A stretch of DNA of 38,176 bases. Origin: Candidatus Polarisedimenticola svalbardensis (GTDB taxonomy: Bacteria; Acidobacteriota; Polarisedimenticolia; Polarisedimenticolales; Polarisedimenticolaceae). The DNA lies in contig JACXWD010000029.1 of NCBI GenBank assembly GCA_014764515.1, positions 1 through 38,176 of the forward strand. The letters run 5' to 3'. Each line of letters begins with the position of its first letter. Position 1 is the first letter of the stretch. A model generated the notes under the pieces. The model worked only from the letters and a program-made list of their open reading frames with translations. It was not told the DNA's origin and ran no database searches. Shown here piece after piece: positions 7,143-17,755 of the stretch. The translations under genes and the position numbers were made by a program.

Positions 7143-10115
7143 CTAGGGGCATGCCGCCATCGATGAGGTAATTCCGCCATTCCGATCACCGGCTTCTCCG
7201 GTCCCTCCACCGCTGAAATCGCCGTTGCAACGGTCGGAACCGGCCGAGGAAAGATAATACCATCCGGCTCCCGGTGCAGGCGCCTCAGGATCCTGCCCTT
7301 CCGGGAACGCCGTGTTCGAGACAAGACAGGAATGGGTGGAGTCGGTAAAATCACCTGACTCCCTCCGCAGCTGCATCAGGTCTCCCTGTTGCAGGTCATA
7401 GCGCGCCTCCGGATCAGCCACCGATGACCAGAACAGGGAATCAGGATCACTGAAACCCAGTCCTGTGACAATCTCAAACGGCCCTTCCCCGACAACCACA
7501 CCATCGCAGTCGTTGTCCAGTTCGTCGCAGACCTCCGGCGCTCCGGGATAGGTTCCCGAGTGAAAGTCGTCACAATCCGCCATGCAGGATCCGTCTTGGT
7601 CGGAATCATGCTGGGAACAGCAGCCGAGAACCCTGCTCCAGACACCTGCCGCCGGATCGTAACTTCGATGAAACGCCGAGAGTATCCGTCCGTCGGACCC
7701 TATCGCCAGTCCGGATCGGTCGAATTCCCACATGTGGCCGGGGAGACCGTCGCTCAGAACCACGGGATCGCCGAATCGGTATCCGTCCCAGAGGAGCCTT
7801 ACAGCTTCCACTCGTTCGTCATCGCCGGAATTGAACTGTACCAGGAACATTTCACCGTTCCAGACGATCTCGGGACGCGCCAGCCACGACCGGTACAGAA
7901 GGTTCCGTAATTGGGTAACCGGGGTTCCCTCGGCGTCGAAGCCCTGAAAATACAGCGTTTCGTGATTTCCAACGAAGACCAGCCCGAAGCCGTCCCCGGT
8001 AAAGGCGATATCCGGTTCGAATGTAGCGCCGAAGATGGAGCCGGACAGCCGGCGGCGGTTCCCGATCGAGCGTCCCTGCTCGTCCAACCGTTCCAGCCAG
8101 ATTCCATCTATCTCATTCCAACCATCCTCCATGACGACCAGGTACTCGGTGCCGGTCCAGGCCAGGTCAGGGTTCGATCCGTCGATATATTGCATCGTGC
8201 CCACAGGGACACCGGCCCCGGAATAGCGCCTAAATCTGACATCCGATGAAGAACCACCGTTGTAGTTCCAGGCCAGACCGAAGCCGTGGCCGTCATGCAC
8301 CAATGCGCCGTTCTCGCCGGGGGCCGAGAAGGTCTCCGTAACAGGACCCACTTTCGTTCCATCCGGAAGAAGGTGCTGGAAAGAGGCACCCGTGGGAGAG
8401 TCGGTCCGGAACCAGGCTACGGCCCAACCCTCGGGTGTCGCCGTAATGACCGGATCCTCGGCCCTCTCATCCGGTGGAGCCGCCAGGATTACCGGATCAC
8501 CAAGAGGTAACCCATCCTGGTCCAGCCGGCGGAACACGACTTTTCCTTGGAACACCGACATGTCGGGGTCCTGGCTCCACACCAGCCCGAAGGTCTCACC
8601 GTCGAACGCGGCCGAAACATCCCAGGCTCTCTGGAATGCTCCGTCACGGTGCACGATCGGTTGCGAGAGAGTGTCAAGTCCTAAGCAATAGCGCGGACAA
8701 CCTTCCACGGCATCATCGACCTGGCCATTGCAGTCGTCATCAAATCCGTTACAGAATTCTATGGCATCGGGATGGCGTTGGTTGTCACCGTCGTTGCAGT
8801 CTCCTGCACAGCGATCGTATCCATCCTGGTCCAGGTCGCCGCAGCAGAGCAGTTCCTGCACTACCACGGACCCGGCACCGTTCAGCCAGGACAGACGGAG
8901 CCCGTCACCGTCCCAGGCGATTCCCGCAGGGCCTGATAGCGAACCGGGACCTGCGACCTCGACGGCCTCTTCGAGGATCCCGCCGGAACCATCCAAGCGG
9001 GTAACATACGCCCGGACGTCCCCCGAAAACCCTTCCAGCCACCCGATGATCGTTTCCTGTCCGGTAACCAGCGCGGCCGGGCGTGTGGCAGGACCGGGAT
9101 CCGATCCGAGCACGACGGACGGCCCGGAAGGGAGGCCGGCGGCGTCGAGGTTCACAACCCGGATGTCGCCTCCGCCGGACCCTTCGTCCACCCAGGCCAC
9201 CAGCCAGAATGCCCCGGTCCAGACGATCATCGGGGAGGACGGCTGGCCGGTGGCCGGATCGACTCGGATTTCATCGGTGAGCGGGTTCAGCACTTCGTCG
9301 AAGCTGCGAAAGAATACGCCCAGGTCGCCGTCCCGGTTGTCGATCCAGGCCACGCCGAAGTCCGATCCATTCGAGGCGATGACCGACTGTTTCATTTCCG
9401 TCGCCCTGGAAGAGCCGGTCGTTTCGGAGGCCAGGTTGCCGAAACGGTTGAGCAGCGCCAAATGCAGCTCCAGATTGTGCCGCCCCTCCACCCAGGCGAT
9501 CCCCCACACCGATCCATTCCAGGCGACGGTCGGATCCCGATGGGTCGCCGTACCAGTGGCAACCGGGTACTGGACCTGCGGGATGACGGAGTCTTCGAAC
9601 CGGGTGAACCAGACTTCCGGGTTCCCGTTGCGGTCGTCCAGCCAGGCCACGCCGTGGTAGTCGCCGGAGGTGGTGATCGCCGGATCGCCCACCGCAGATC
9701 CTTCCGCAACCAGGAGGGGGTCGCGGCGGGGATCGCCCCACCGGTCCAGATGCCGAAAGGCCAGGGTCCGGTTCCCGCCGGCGTCCCGGACCCAGGCCAC
9801 GCCAAGCCCGGCTGCGCCGGCCGCCAGAACCGGTTGGGATCGGGTATCGACACCGTCATCGACAATGACTTCCATGCCGGCCATGGGTGCCGGGCACTGG
9901 AGAACGCATCCTTCATCGATCAGGCCATCGCAATCGTTATCCCAACCGTCGCAGATCTCCTGAGCGGCGGGATTCGCCGAACGCAGGCCATCGTTGCAGT
10001 CCTCGGGAGGGTCAAAACCGTCGGAGTCGCCGTCCACCGCAAGCATCGGCTGGCTCCCAAGGGCAAGAATCAGGATCGCGGTATAACCAAGGCGAGCGAA
10101 ACTGGAATGATTCAT
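7143..10115 (-). CDS. Secreted MopE-type metal-binding-motif protein with propeller-like repeats
   Basis: 990 residues. The start is ATG at 10115, with GGGGG 5 nt upstream; a GTG two codons earlier overlaps that site. A signal peptide spans about 1-27. Three copies of the putative metal-binding motif (DxDGx..DCxD..NP/HP..E.C(D/N)xxDxDC(D/N)G) lie at about 30-70, 430-475 and 835-875. They separate two segments of roughly 350 residues made of ~50-residue repeats of the type GVAWLDDRNGNPEVWFTRF, which resemble beta-propeller blades. The last ~110 residues (SLFWSSVADPEARYDL to the end) form a module I have seen repeatedly at C-termini of secreted proteins in Acidobacteria and relatives. Likely located outside the cytoplasm and calcium-binding; no catalytic site is seen. 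It follows the protease gene on the same strand and may be separated from it by the terminator at 10190-10221. Confidence 0.85.
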   Translation of the reverse strand: MNHSSFARLGYTAILILALGSQPMLAVDGDSDGFDPPEDCNDGLRSANPAAQEICDGWDNDCDGLIDEGCVLQCPAPMAGMEVIVDDGVDTRSQPVLAAGAAGLGVAWVRDAGGNRTLAFRHLDRWGDPRRDPLLVAEGSAVGDPAITTSGDYHGVAWLDDRNGNPEVWFTRFEDSVIPQVQYPVATGTATHRDPTVAWNGSVWGIAWVEGRHNLELHLALLNRFGNLASETTGSSRATEMKQSVIASNGSDFGVAWIDNRDGDLGVFFRSFDEVLNPLTDEIRVDPATGQPSSPMIVWTGAFWLVAWVDEGSGGGDIRVVNLDAAGLPSGPSVVLGSDPGPATRPAALVTGQETIIGWLEGFSGDVRAYVTRLDGSGGILEEAVEVAGPGSLSGPAGIAWDGDGLRLSWLNGAGSVVVQELLCCGDLDQDGYDRCAGDCNDGDNQRHPDAIEFCNGFDDDCNGQVDDAVEGCPRYCLGLDTLSQPIVHRDGAFQRAWDVSAAFDGETFGLVWSQDPDMSVFQGKVVFRRLDQDGLPLGDPVILAAPPDERAEDPVITATPEGWAVAWFRTDSPTGASFQHLLPDGTKVGPVTETFSAPGENGALVHDGHGFGLAWNYNGGSSSDVRFRRYSGAGVPVGTMQYIDGSNPDLAWTGTEYLVVMEDGWNEIDGIWLERLDEQGRSIGNRRRLSGSIFGATFEPDIAFTGDGFGLVFVGNHETLYFQGFDAEGTPVTQLRNLLYRSWLARPEIVWNGEMFLVQFNSGDDERVEAVRLLWDGYRFGDPVVLSDGLPGHMWEFDRSGLAIGSDGRILSAFHRSYDPAAGVWSRVLGCCSQHDSDQDGSCMADCDDFHSGTYPGAPEVCDELDNDCDGVVVGEGPFEIVTGLGFSDPDSLFWSSVADPEARYDLQQGDLMQLRRESGDFTDSTHSCLVSNTAFPEGQDPEAPAPGAGWYYLSSAGSDRCNGDFSGGGTGEAGDRNGGITSSMAACP

Positions 10116-10189
10116 ATCCACCCCCTAGCAACCAATACCTTGGAAAAGACTTACACCTGGAACCAGCCCCGGTCAACAGCATTCACGGC

Positions 10190-10221
10190 AAAAAAAGGGG
10201 CCGGATTGGAAATCCGACCCC
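10190..10221 (-). terminator. Intrinsic terminator after the protease gene
   Basis: Minus strand: GGGGTCGGATT, loop TCC, AATCCGGCCCC with one mismatch in a ~10-bp stem, followed by TTTTTTT. It lies 27 bp after the protease stop codon and about 75 bp before the next gene on the same strand. Confidence 0.8.
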
Positions 10222-10247
10222 TCTTCTCAGACCGATTTGTCTTTGAT

Positions 10248-11612
10248 TTACTTACAGCTCTTCCGGCCCGGCTTGCCCTTGCACTTATTGGAGCAGCAGT
10301 CGCTGTTCACCTCACAGGTGTCGCCCTTGGGCATGCAGGCCAGGTCACACCCGGAAGTGTCGAAGCTGCAGCTGCCGGAGCAGGCCAGTACGCCGCTATC
10401 GAACCCCTGGCTGACGCAGGTCTCGCCACCGAGATCGGTGCCGTCGCAGTCTTCACCCGGGTCGATGACCCCACCGTCGCAAGTAGACGGCACCACGACG
10501 CATTCGTCCAGGACGCCGGAAAGCTGGCTGGCGATCTGGTCGCTGCGGCCACCGGAGTTCAGGCAGCCGCCGAAGTGGTGCACCGCCACGACCTTGCCGG
10601 TGCTGGTGGAGATCACCGGCGAGCCGGAGGATCCGCCGATGGTGTCGCAGTAGTACCCGACGTCGGAGTTGGTTCCACGCCCGTTATAAGGGGAAGCGTC
10701 TACCTCGCAAAAACCGGGATTGGAGGAGTGGGTCGACACGATGGACAGTTTCTTCGGGCCGCCGGACGGGTGGTGGGCAATATGGATCTGCTCGCCCATG
10801 TCAGCCAGCCGCTCATCCAGGGCCAGGCATGGGATTGAGCCGCCGCCGCCGCCCGTGTCCATGAGGGTGTAATCCAGGGTGTAGTCGGTGGCCAGCATCT
10901 CGGTCGCCATCACCGAGGATTCGATACTGGCGGAACTACCGCAGGAAGAAGCCTGGTACCGGATCTGCAGCTCGGTGCTCTGAACAGCGTTGTCGGTGCT
11001 GGCGCAGTGGTTGTTGAACATGAACTGACCGGAGTCGGAGATCTTGAACGCGGTGCAGGAGGTGCAGCAGCCGATGACCGCTTTCACCGCCGCCTCGGCG
11101 TTGCCGAATTCGGTGGGGTAGGAGTTGCGATAGCACTCGACATCCGCCCAGTCCTGGGTGCCGCAGACCGATTCCGGCGTTTCGCCGATGCCGCCGATGC
11201 CGCCACCCGGGCCTTCGATGCTGATACCCCGGCCGAAGCTGTCCACTTCAAACCCGAACCCACCGCCGTTGCCGGCGTTGAGCTGGAGGATGGCGGTGTC
11301 GCCCAGGATGGAGAACGCCCAGAAACTGCTGTTGCCGTGAGGGCCCTTGCCGGTGTACTCGAAGTTCTGGGAGCCGTCCATGCTCATGATCCGGACCGAA
11401 TCGCCGAACGCCAAGTCAAACTGGCTGAAGTGCACGCGGATGTAGTCCGCACTGGGGAAATGCACCACCCACTCGCGCTGGTGATCTGCCGCCGAATAAG
11501 GGTGGTTGGTCCCCAGATCCAGCATTTCCAACTCGCCGATCTTCTCCTGGCCCATGGCCGGAGCGACGCAACAAAGCACCGTAATTGCAACCAAACAAAG
11601 GATTTTCTTCAT
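10248..11612 (-). CDS. Secreted trypsin-fold serine protease with Cys-rich C-terminal modules
   Basis: 454 residues from ATG at 11612; AGGAGG lies 11 nt upstream and a strong signal peptide (MKKILCLVAITVLC...) starts there. An earlier in-frame ATG (11633) adds seven charged residues and lacks this site upstream. Residues about 30-120 resemble the beta-rich prodomain found before lysyl-endopeptidase-like enzymes. The catalytic domain (about 150-375) has His202 in NNHCAST, Ser330 in GGSSGSPV and Asp247 in DYTLDYTLM as the likely third member; many paired Cys suggest disulfides. After it come a myxo-type Cys-rich repeat (GEDCDGTDLGGETC.. about 383-422) and a short C-terminal six-Cys module (GDTCEVNSDCCSNKC). 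Function: extracellular proteolysis, possibly lysyl-endopeptidase-like; specificity cannot be set from sequence. A folded leader precedes it. Confidence 0.88.
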   Translation of the reverse strand: MKKILCLVAITVLCCVAPAMGQEKIGELEMLDLGTNHPYSAADHQREWVVHFPSADYIRVHFSQFDLAFGDSVRIMSMDGSQNFEYTGKGPHGNSSFWAFSILGDTAILQLNAGNGGGFGFEVDSFGRGISIEGPGGGIGGIGETPESVCGTQDWADVECYRNSYPTEFGNAEAAVKAVIGCCTSCTAFKISDSGQFMFNNHCASTDNAVQSTELQIRYQASSCGSSASIESSVMATEMLATDYTLDYTLMDTGGGGGSIPCLALDERLADMGEQIHIAHHPSGGPKKLSIVSTHSSNPGFCEVDASPYNGRGTNSDVGYYCDTIGGSSGSPVISTSTGKVVAVHHFGGCLNSGGRSDQIASQLSGVLDECVVVPSTCDGGVIDPGEDCDGTDLGGETCVSQGFDSGVLACSGSCSFDTSGCDLACMPKGDTCEVNSDCCSNKCKGKPGRKSCK

Positions 11613-11635
11613 CTGTGCCCATTCCTCCTGCATAC

Positions 11636-11688
11636 AGGGACTCGCTCCTGTCGACAGACATTCCCTGACCGGGGGTCATCGAGTCCCT
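11636..11688 (-). promoter_or_regulatory. Structured mRNA leader (possible three-way junction) before the protease gene
   Basis: A perfect 9-bp closing stem, AGGGACTCG at 11688-11680 with CGAGTCCCT at 11644-11636 (minus strand), encloses two small hairpins: TGACC, CCC, GGTCA (11678-11666) and CTG, TCGA, CAG (11657-11648). The whole lies 23-75 nt before the ATG. It matches no riboswitch core I can recall. Could be a cis-regulatory RNA, an mRNA-stabilising leader or a DNA operator. Confidence 0.5.
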
Positions 11689-11766
11689 TGGTGTTTAGCC
11701 CCCCTCGGGCAACCGTCCATCCGGCATGAGCTTACGCCGAGGTTCCCGGTGGGACAACCGTTCGCT

Positions 11767-11772
11767 TATGAT
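11767..11772 (+). promoter_or_regulatory. -10 box (TATGAT) for the DUF423 gene
   Basis: TATGAT, 31 nt before the ATG at 11804; the -35 region (TTCCCG, 18-bp spacer) is poor. The ribosome-binding site GGAGGAGG sits at 11788-11795, 8 nt before the start. Confidence 0.4.
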
Positions 11773-11803
11773 AAGACGGCATTTTCTGGAGGAGGTCATC
11801 ATT

Positions 11804-12164
11804 ATGAGACCGTCATCCTGGTTCACCCTCGGTTCGATCCTGGCCGGCGTCGCCGTGATCCTGGGTGCTTTCGGCGCCCACTTCCTGAAAGGGAAACTGG
11901 ATCCGGCCGCCCTGGCGACCTTCGAGACCGGTGTGCGGTATCAGCTGTTCCACTCTCTGGCGCTTCTGGCCACCGGATTCGCCGCCACGCGCTGGCCCGG
12001 CCGATGGATCCACGCGGCGGGCTGGCTGTTCCTGGCCGGAATACTGCTGTTCTCGGGCAGCCTGTACGGCCTCACCCTGGCCGGCCTGCTGTGGCTCGGC
12101 CCGGTGACGCCGCTAGGCGGCCTGGCGATGATTACCGGCTGGTTCTGCCTGGCGGCAGCCGGGC

Positions 12165-12190
<26 letters not shown>
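11804..12190 (+). CDS. DUF423 (YgdD-family) small membrane protein
   Basis: 128-residue inner-membrane protein of COG2363/DUF423. Four hydrophobic helices are visible: about 5-23 ([19 protein letters not shown]), 43-62, 69-90 and 97-118. The family signature GAFGAH.L (residues 20-25) and the [15 protein letters not shown] block are both present, the latter containing the conserved YQ.xHxL element. Function is unknown in this family. The start was moved from an earlier in-frame ATG (11726) to 11804, where the conserved domain begins and a full GGAGGAGG site precedes it. Its last 26 bp overlap the 3' end of rpoD on the opposite strand. It is monocistronic and divergent from the protease gene. 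Confidence 0.88.
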
Positions 12191-13931
<1,741 letters not shown>

Positions 13932-14000
13932 CAGGGGCGTTCCCTCTCCACCCTGTGCGATTCAGCCGTCCGTTCATGATTCCCCCGTCCGGGACGCTGA

Positions 14001-15776
14001 TCACGTTAAGGTGTCGATCTGCCTTGCCAGCTGCATCTGCTGCAACAGCAAGGCATCCAGTGTGGATCGATCTTGCGTTTTTCTGATCGCATCCTGCACG
14101 TCTTTCCGTTCTCTCACGAGTCGTTCCCGGCGCATTGTTTTCAGGCACGCATCGGCCTCTTCCATTCCGCCGGTCGGCTCATCATCGAACGCAAGCTGTG
14201 TCAGGATCCTCTGGTCGTCGAGCCTTGCCAATCGTTCCAAGGCTTCGAGTACCGCCGGATAATCCACTGGTTGTCCACTCTCCTCCAAACTCAGGATTAC
14301 TTCTACAATACCTGAAATTTTCGATCCTTCCAGTTCCACCTCGTGGTCGCTTTCCAGCATTTTCATTCGAATGTCGTGAGACGCCAGCATGAGGGCCAGC
14401 AGGCGACGCTCCACCTGCCGCATTTCTGGTGCAACCTCTTTATGTACGCGCTGCCGGATATCGGGTCGGGCTTCCTTCAATGCTGCGCGGAGTTCCTGCA
14501 GCACCAGGTCGTCGTCGATCCCCAGGGCGTCGGCCAGCCGGCCGGTCCAGGAGACCCGCTCGATCGGATTGTTCATCCTGGCGATGTGCGGCAGAACACT
14601 GTTCACCGCCTCGATTTTCTCCCGGGCCGTTCCCATGGTCCGGCCACGGCTCTCCCGGTTCACCATCCACTCGATGTATTCCGGAGCCTGGCGCACCAGG
14701 GCGGAATAGGCGTCGGGGCCGTTCCTGCGGATGACGTCGTCCGGGTCCATCCCTTCGGGGAGGTCGACGAGGCGAACCTCAAACCCTTGCTCCAGTAGCA
14801 GATCCAGGGATCGGACTGCCGCCTTGGACCCTGCGGCGTCGCCGTCGTAGGAGACTACAACCCGCCGCGTGTAGCGCCCCAGAAGGCGGGCCTGGGCCTG
14901 GGTGAACGCGGTTCCGAGAGAGGCGACACCCTGCAGGAAACCGGCCTGAATCAGGGCGGCCAGGTCCATGTAACCTTCCACCACGATGGCGTACCCTTCT
15001 CTCCGGATAGCCTCCCGGGCCAGGTTCAGCCCGTAGAGATGCTCCCCCTTGACATACGCAGGGGTCTCCGGCGAGTTCAGATATTTTGGCTCCCTTTCCT
15101 CCACTGGAGGTATGGCCCGGCCACCGAAGGCGATGGTTTTGCCGTACAGATCCTGGATCGGGAAGATGATCCGGTTGCGGAACCGGTCGTACTCTCCGCT
15201 ACCGTCTTTCCTGGGTGAAGCCAGGCCTGCCTGCACCAGTTCGGAGGGGGCGAATTGTTTCCCTGTGAGGTGATTGCGGAGATGATCCCAGCCATCCGGC
15301 GCGTAACCGACCGACAGGGTTTCCAGGGTTTCGGCAGACAGATCCCTGGACTCCAGATATTTTCGCGCCCCGGATCCGGCAGGAGCCGACAGCATCCCCC
15401 GGTAATATTCCCGGGCGGCCTTGTTTGATTCCAGGATCCGCGTCTTGAGGTCGGTCTCCCGGGAGCCGTCACTTCCGGCCTTGGGAATCGGGATGCCGTT
15501 GCGTTCCGCCAGGATCCGGACCGCCTCGGGGAATTCCACCTGCTCATACAGCATGACGAACTTGAACAGGTCGCCGCCGGTCTGGCAGCCGAAGCAGAAA
15601 AACAGTTTGCGCTCGGGATCGACGTGGAAGGAGGGAGTTTTTTCCTGGTGGAAAGGGCAGAGACCCTTGAGGCGGGCGCCGGCAGGTTTCAGCGGAACGT
15701 ATTCGGAAACGACACGAGCGATGTCTACCGCACTACGGACGGTCTCGACAAAATCGCGAGTCAGTGTTCCCGACAA
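14001..15776 (-). CDS. dnaG: DNA primase DnaG
   Basis: 591 residues; makes RNA primers at the replication fork. N-terminal zinc-binding domain with CHC2 ligands Cys40, His43, Cys61 and Cys64. Polymerase core with TOPRIM motifs: Glu267 in VVEGYMD and Asp311/Asp313 in [11 protein letters not shown]-terminal helical domain (about 430-591), which should bind the DnaB helicase, is divergent as usual. Start is TTG at 15776, preceded by GAAGGGGG. Middle gene of the macromolecular synthesis operon, between rpsU (74-bp gap) and rpoD. Confidence 0.97.
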   Translation of the reverse strand: MSGTLTRDFVETVRSAVDIARVVSEYVPLKPAGARLKGLCPFHQEKTPSFHVDPERKLFFCFGCQTGGDLFKFVMLYEQVEFPEAVRILAERNGIPIPKAGSDGSRETDLKTRILESNKAAREYYRGMLSAPAGSGARKYLESRDLSAETLETLSVGYAPDGWDHLRNHLTGKQFAPSELVQAGLASPRKDGSGEYDRFRNRIIFPIQDLYGKTIAFGGRAIPPVEEREPKYLNSPETPAYVKGEHLYGLNLAREAIRREGYAIVVEGYMDLAALIQAGFLQGVASLGTAFTQAQARLLGRYTRRVVVSYDGDAAGSKAAVRSLDLLLEQGFEVRLVDLPEGMDPDDVIRRNGPDAYSALVRQAPEYIEWMVNRESRGRTMGTAREKIEAVNSVLPHIARMNNPIERVSWTGRLADALGIDDDLVLQELRAALKEARPDIRQRVHKEVAPEMRQVERRLLALMLASHDIRMKMLESDHEVELEGSKISGIVEVILSLEESGQPVDYPAVLEALERLARLDDQRILTQLAFDDEPTGGMEEADACLKTMRRERLVRERKDVQDAIRKTQDRSTLDALLLQQMQLARQIDTLT

Positions 15777-15850
15777 GCCGCCCCCTTCCGTCGCCGATCC
15801 GACCGGACGATCATCCTAGATCGCCCGGCCGGTATGAACAGCGGTAACTG

Positions 15851-16057
15851 CTACGCGTGCATTTTCTTCTCCTGGGCAATTCGCTTCAGGAGCTTTTTCC
15901 GCGCAGCCAACGTCTTGCGTTTCCGTTTGACGCTGGGCTTCTCGTAGTGCTGCCGTTTCTTGATCTCCGTCAAGATTCCGGATTTTTCACACTTACGCTT
16001 GAAGCGCTTCAGGGCATTTTCAAGACTTTCGTCTTCGCGTACCTTGATCAGCGGCAT
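15851..16057 (-). CDS. rpsU: Ribosomal protein bS21
   Basis: 68-residue basic protein of the small subunit, which helps initiation by sitting near the anti-Shine-Dalgarno end of 16S rRNA. Hallmarks: [20 protein letters not shown] at the start, then KRKCEKSG and the C-terminal basic helix [18 protein letters not shown] at 16057 was chosen because the conserved N-terminus begins there; an upstream in-frame ATG (16201) would add 48 non-conserved residues and cross the promoter. The ribosome-binding site is weak (GGGGTGA, ~12 nt before). It is the first gene of rpsU-dnaG-rpoD and has a near-consensus promoter. Confidence 0.96.
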   Translation of the reverse strand: MPLIKVREDESLENALKRFKRKCEKSGILTEIKKRQHYEKPSVKRKRKTLAARKKLLKRIAQEKKMHA

Positions 16058-16389
16058 CGTATTTACAGTCACCCCGCTTTCACACCTGGATCGATTCTCT
16101 CCTGCGGAAGGGGAAAATCGGCTAAAGCAAACCCCGATTCTATCGGTCCGGCGGGAAACCGTCAAGATTCCCGAACGAGCCTCTCCGATCAAAGTTGTCA
16201 AAGAATCAGGCGCTGCTCGCCCCGCAAGCGATTCACCTTCATATACGGCGAAGGGTTATAATAGTCCAGTTATTAGGGCTTTTATGGATTTGCCCTATTC
16301 CCGTGGTATTCGGGTAAATCCCAGTGGTTCTTATGAGTTGGACCGAAAGCGGACCGAAACAATGACCTGCAATATAAATGTGGCTCTGG
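16058..16389. other. 332-bp intergenic region between larB and rpsU
   Basis: Contains the rpsU promoter (16137-16165). Also noted: TTGACA on the minus strand at 16196-16201 without a good -10; TATAAT on the plus strand at 16257-16262 without a good -35 and with no gene after it; and an imperfect inverted repeat GGATTTGCC/GGGTAAATCC at about 16286-16320 that may act as a weak end for larB transcription. No gene is supported here. Confidence 0.6.
16137..16165 (-). promoter_or_regulatory. Sigma70-type promoter of rpsU-dnaG-rpoD
   Basis: Minus strand: TTGACG (16165-16160), 17-bp spacer, TAGAAT (16142-16137). Transcription would start near 16130, giving a leader of about 73 nt to the rpsU ATG. 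Confidence 0.8.
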
Positions 16390-17145
16390 TCAGCGTTTCG
16401 TCAGGCGGTTGATCAGGGAAGCGGCATAGCCACCTCCGAAACCGTTGTCGATATTGACCACAGTCAGGCCGGCGGCACAGGAGTTCAGCATGGAAAGCAG
16501 GGCGGCTTCACCCTGGCCACCCTTGCCATAGCCGGTGCTGGTTGGAACCCCGATCACCGGGCAGTCGGTCAGACCGGACACCACCGACGGCAGCGCGCCT
16601 TCCATGCCGGCCACCACCACCAGCACCCTGGCCGTGGTCAACACTTCCCGGTGGGCCAGCAACCGGTGCAGCCCAGCCACGCCGACGTCATAGATGCGCT
16701 GAACAGCGTTGCCCATGACTTCGGCAGTCAGGGCAGCTTCGGAAGCGACCGGGATATCGGCGGTACCGGCGGAGATGACGACGATCCCCTTCTTGCCCTT
16801 GATCCCTTTCTTCGGCCGCCAGACGATGGCCGATGCATCATCGTGGTACTCGGTGCCGGTATGCACGGCAGCGACCTGGTCGTGGACCTCTTTGGCGACC
16901 CGGGTCACCAGGACCGTTTGACGCGCTTTCTTCACGCGGCCGACAATTTCCACGACCTGCTCCGGCTTTTTGCCCGGTCCGTAGATCACTTCCGGGAACC
17001 CGCGACGGATCGCCCGGTGGATATCCAGGGCGGCGAACTCCAACTGTTCCACATGGGCCTGGCGCATGGAGGAGATCGCCTTCTCCACGCCGATGGATCC
17101 GGCACGGACCTTTTCGAGCAGCTGTTTCAATTCCTTCCGTTCCAC
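16390..17145 (-). CDS. larB: LarB, pyridinium-3,5-biscarboxylate synthase (nickel-pincer cofactor pathway)
   Basis: 251 residues. LarB carboxylates and hydrolyses nicotinic acid adenine dinucleotide as the first step to the nickel-pincer nucleotide used by lactate racemase and related LarA enzymes. The C-terminal half is PurE-like: GIVVISAGTADIPVASEA, VVVAGMEGALPSVVSGL and VIGVPTSTGYG match the family. The N-terminal half (about 1-110) is the family-specific part, with PEVIYGPGK. Start is GTG at 17145 with GGAGAG 7 nt before. No larC, larE or larA is in the window; partners, if any, are elsewhere. Divergent from the PilZ gene. The older annotation would be 'NCAIR mutase (PurE)-related protein'. 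Confidence 0.93.
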   Translation of the reverse strand: MERKELKQLLEKVRAGSIGVEKAISSMRQAHVEQLEFAALDIHRAIRRGFPEVIYGPGKKPEQVVEIVGRVKKARQTVLVTRVAKEVHDQVAAVHTGTEYHDDASAIVWRPKKGIKGKKGIVVISAGTADIPVASEAALTAEVMGNAVQRIYDVGVAGLHRLLAHREVLTTARVLVVVAGMEGALPSVVSGLTDCPVIGVPTSTGYGKGGQGEAALLSMLNSCAAGLTVVNIDNGFGGGYAASLINRLTKR

Positions 17146-17157
17146 CGTCGTCTCTCC

Positions 17158-17187
17158 TTGACCTTTCCTCTAAAAACGCCCTAGGAT
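17158..17187 (+). promoter_or_regulatory. Probable promoter of the PilZ gene
   Basis: TTGACC (17158-17163), 18-bp spacer, TAGGAT (17182-17187). Start of transcription near 17194, with ribosome-binding site AGGAGGA at 17197-17203. Confidence 0.5.
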
Positions 17188-17210
17188 AGGCGCTTCAGGA
17201 GGAGCCACAC

Positions 17211-17582
17211 GTGTCAGATCCAAATTCGGAACGCCGCGCCCACGAACGCATCGACCACACCCTTGAGTTCGAAGGGTTCCACAGCGATCAAAAAGCCGTC
17301 GCCCGGATGGTGGCGAGCAACCTTTCGGTCGGCGGGGTCTATTGTACCTCGTGCACCGATTTCCCGGAGATGACCCGTTTAGGGGTCCGGATGTCCCTGC
17401 CTCATAACGGCAACCTGGAAGTGGAGGCGGTGGTGGTCCGTCGCAGGGAGCTGCCTTCTCCAAGCGGTGGCGATGACCGGTTCGAGCTGGCGTTGTTCTT
17501 CACCAGCATCACGGCAGAGCAGAAAGAGATGTTGACCGGCTACCTGCAGGCGACTACGGCGCCTCCAAAACTGGACAATTAA
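17211..17582 (+). CDS. PilZ-domain protein
   Basis: 123-residue single-domain cytoplasmic protein. The N-terminal ERRAHERI (RRxxxR) and NLSVGG ((D/N)xSxxG) are the two c-di-GMP-binding signatures of PilZ domains, and the beta-barrel strands follow (VRMSLP, EVEAVVVRR, ELALFF). It should bind cyclic di-GMP and relay it to a partner; the output is not visible. Start is GTG at 17211, 7 nt after AGGAGGA. It is divergent from larB and lies 173 bp upstream of the HU gene, which has its own promoter. Confidence 0.88.
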   Translation: MSDPNSERRAHERIDHTLEFEGFHSDQKAVARMVASNLSVGGVYCTSCTDFPEMTRLGVRMSLPHNGNLEVEAVVVRRRELPSPSGGDDRFELALFFTSITAEQKEMLTGYLQATTAPPKLDN

Positions 17583-17605
17583 TTCTCCGAAAACCCTTCC
17601 AACTC

Positions 17606-17634
17606 TTGACACTTCCGCCGGTTCGCGCTGTAAT
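17606..17634 (+). promoter_or_regulatory. Strong sigma70-type promoter of the HU gene
   Basis: TTGACA (17606-17611), 17-bp spacer, TGTAAT (17629-17634). Transcription should start near 17641, giving a leader of about 115 nt. Confidence 0.8.
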
Positions 17635-17640
17635 CGCGGT

Positions 17641-17678
17641 GGTGGTGCGGGTTTTCCGTGACCACCCCGTGAAAAACC
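17641..17678 (+). promoter_or_regulatory. Possible H-type pseudoknot at the 5' end of the HU mRNA
   Basis: Stem 1: GGTGGT (17641-17646) with ACCACC (17661-17666). Stem 2: GGTTTT (17650-17655), inside the loop of stem 1, with AAAACC (17673-17678). Both are perfect 6-bp helices with connecting loops of 3, 5 and 6 nt. It begins at the predicted transcription start. Two more perfect inverted repeats follow in the leader: CAATCG-A-CGATTG (17693-17705) and GTTTTG/CAAAAC (17708-17724). Confidence 0.4.
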
Positions 17679-17755
17679 GTGCCAGGGTTCTTCAATCGAC
17701 GATTGGAGTTTTGCGGAACAAAACTTTTTGCATCCCATTGAAGGAGGTGTAAACC

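Noticed and set aside
11636-11688. Possible hammerhead ribozyme in the protease leader
   Set aside because: It has GATGA and GAA-like strings near a junction, but the required CUGAUGA core and cleavage triplet are not in the right order.
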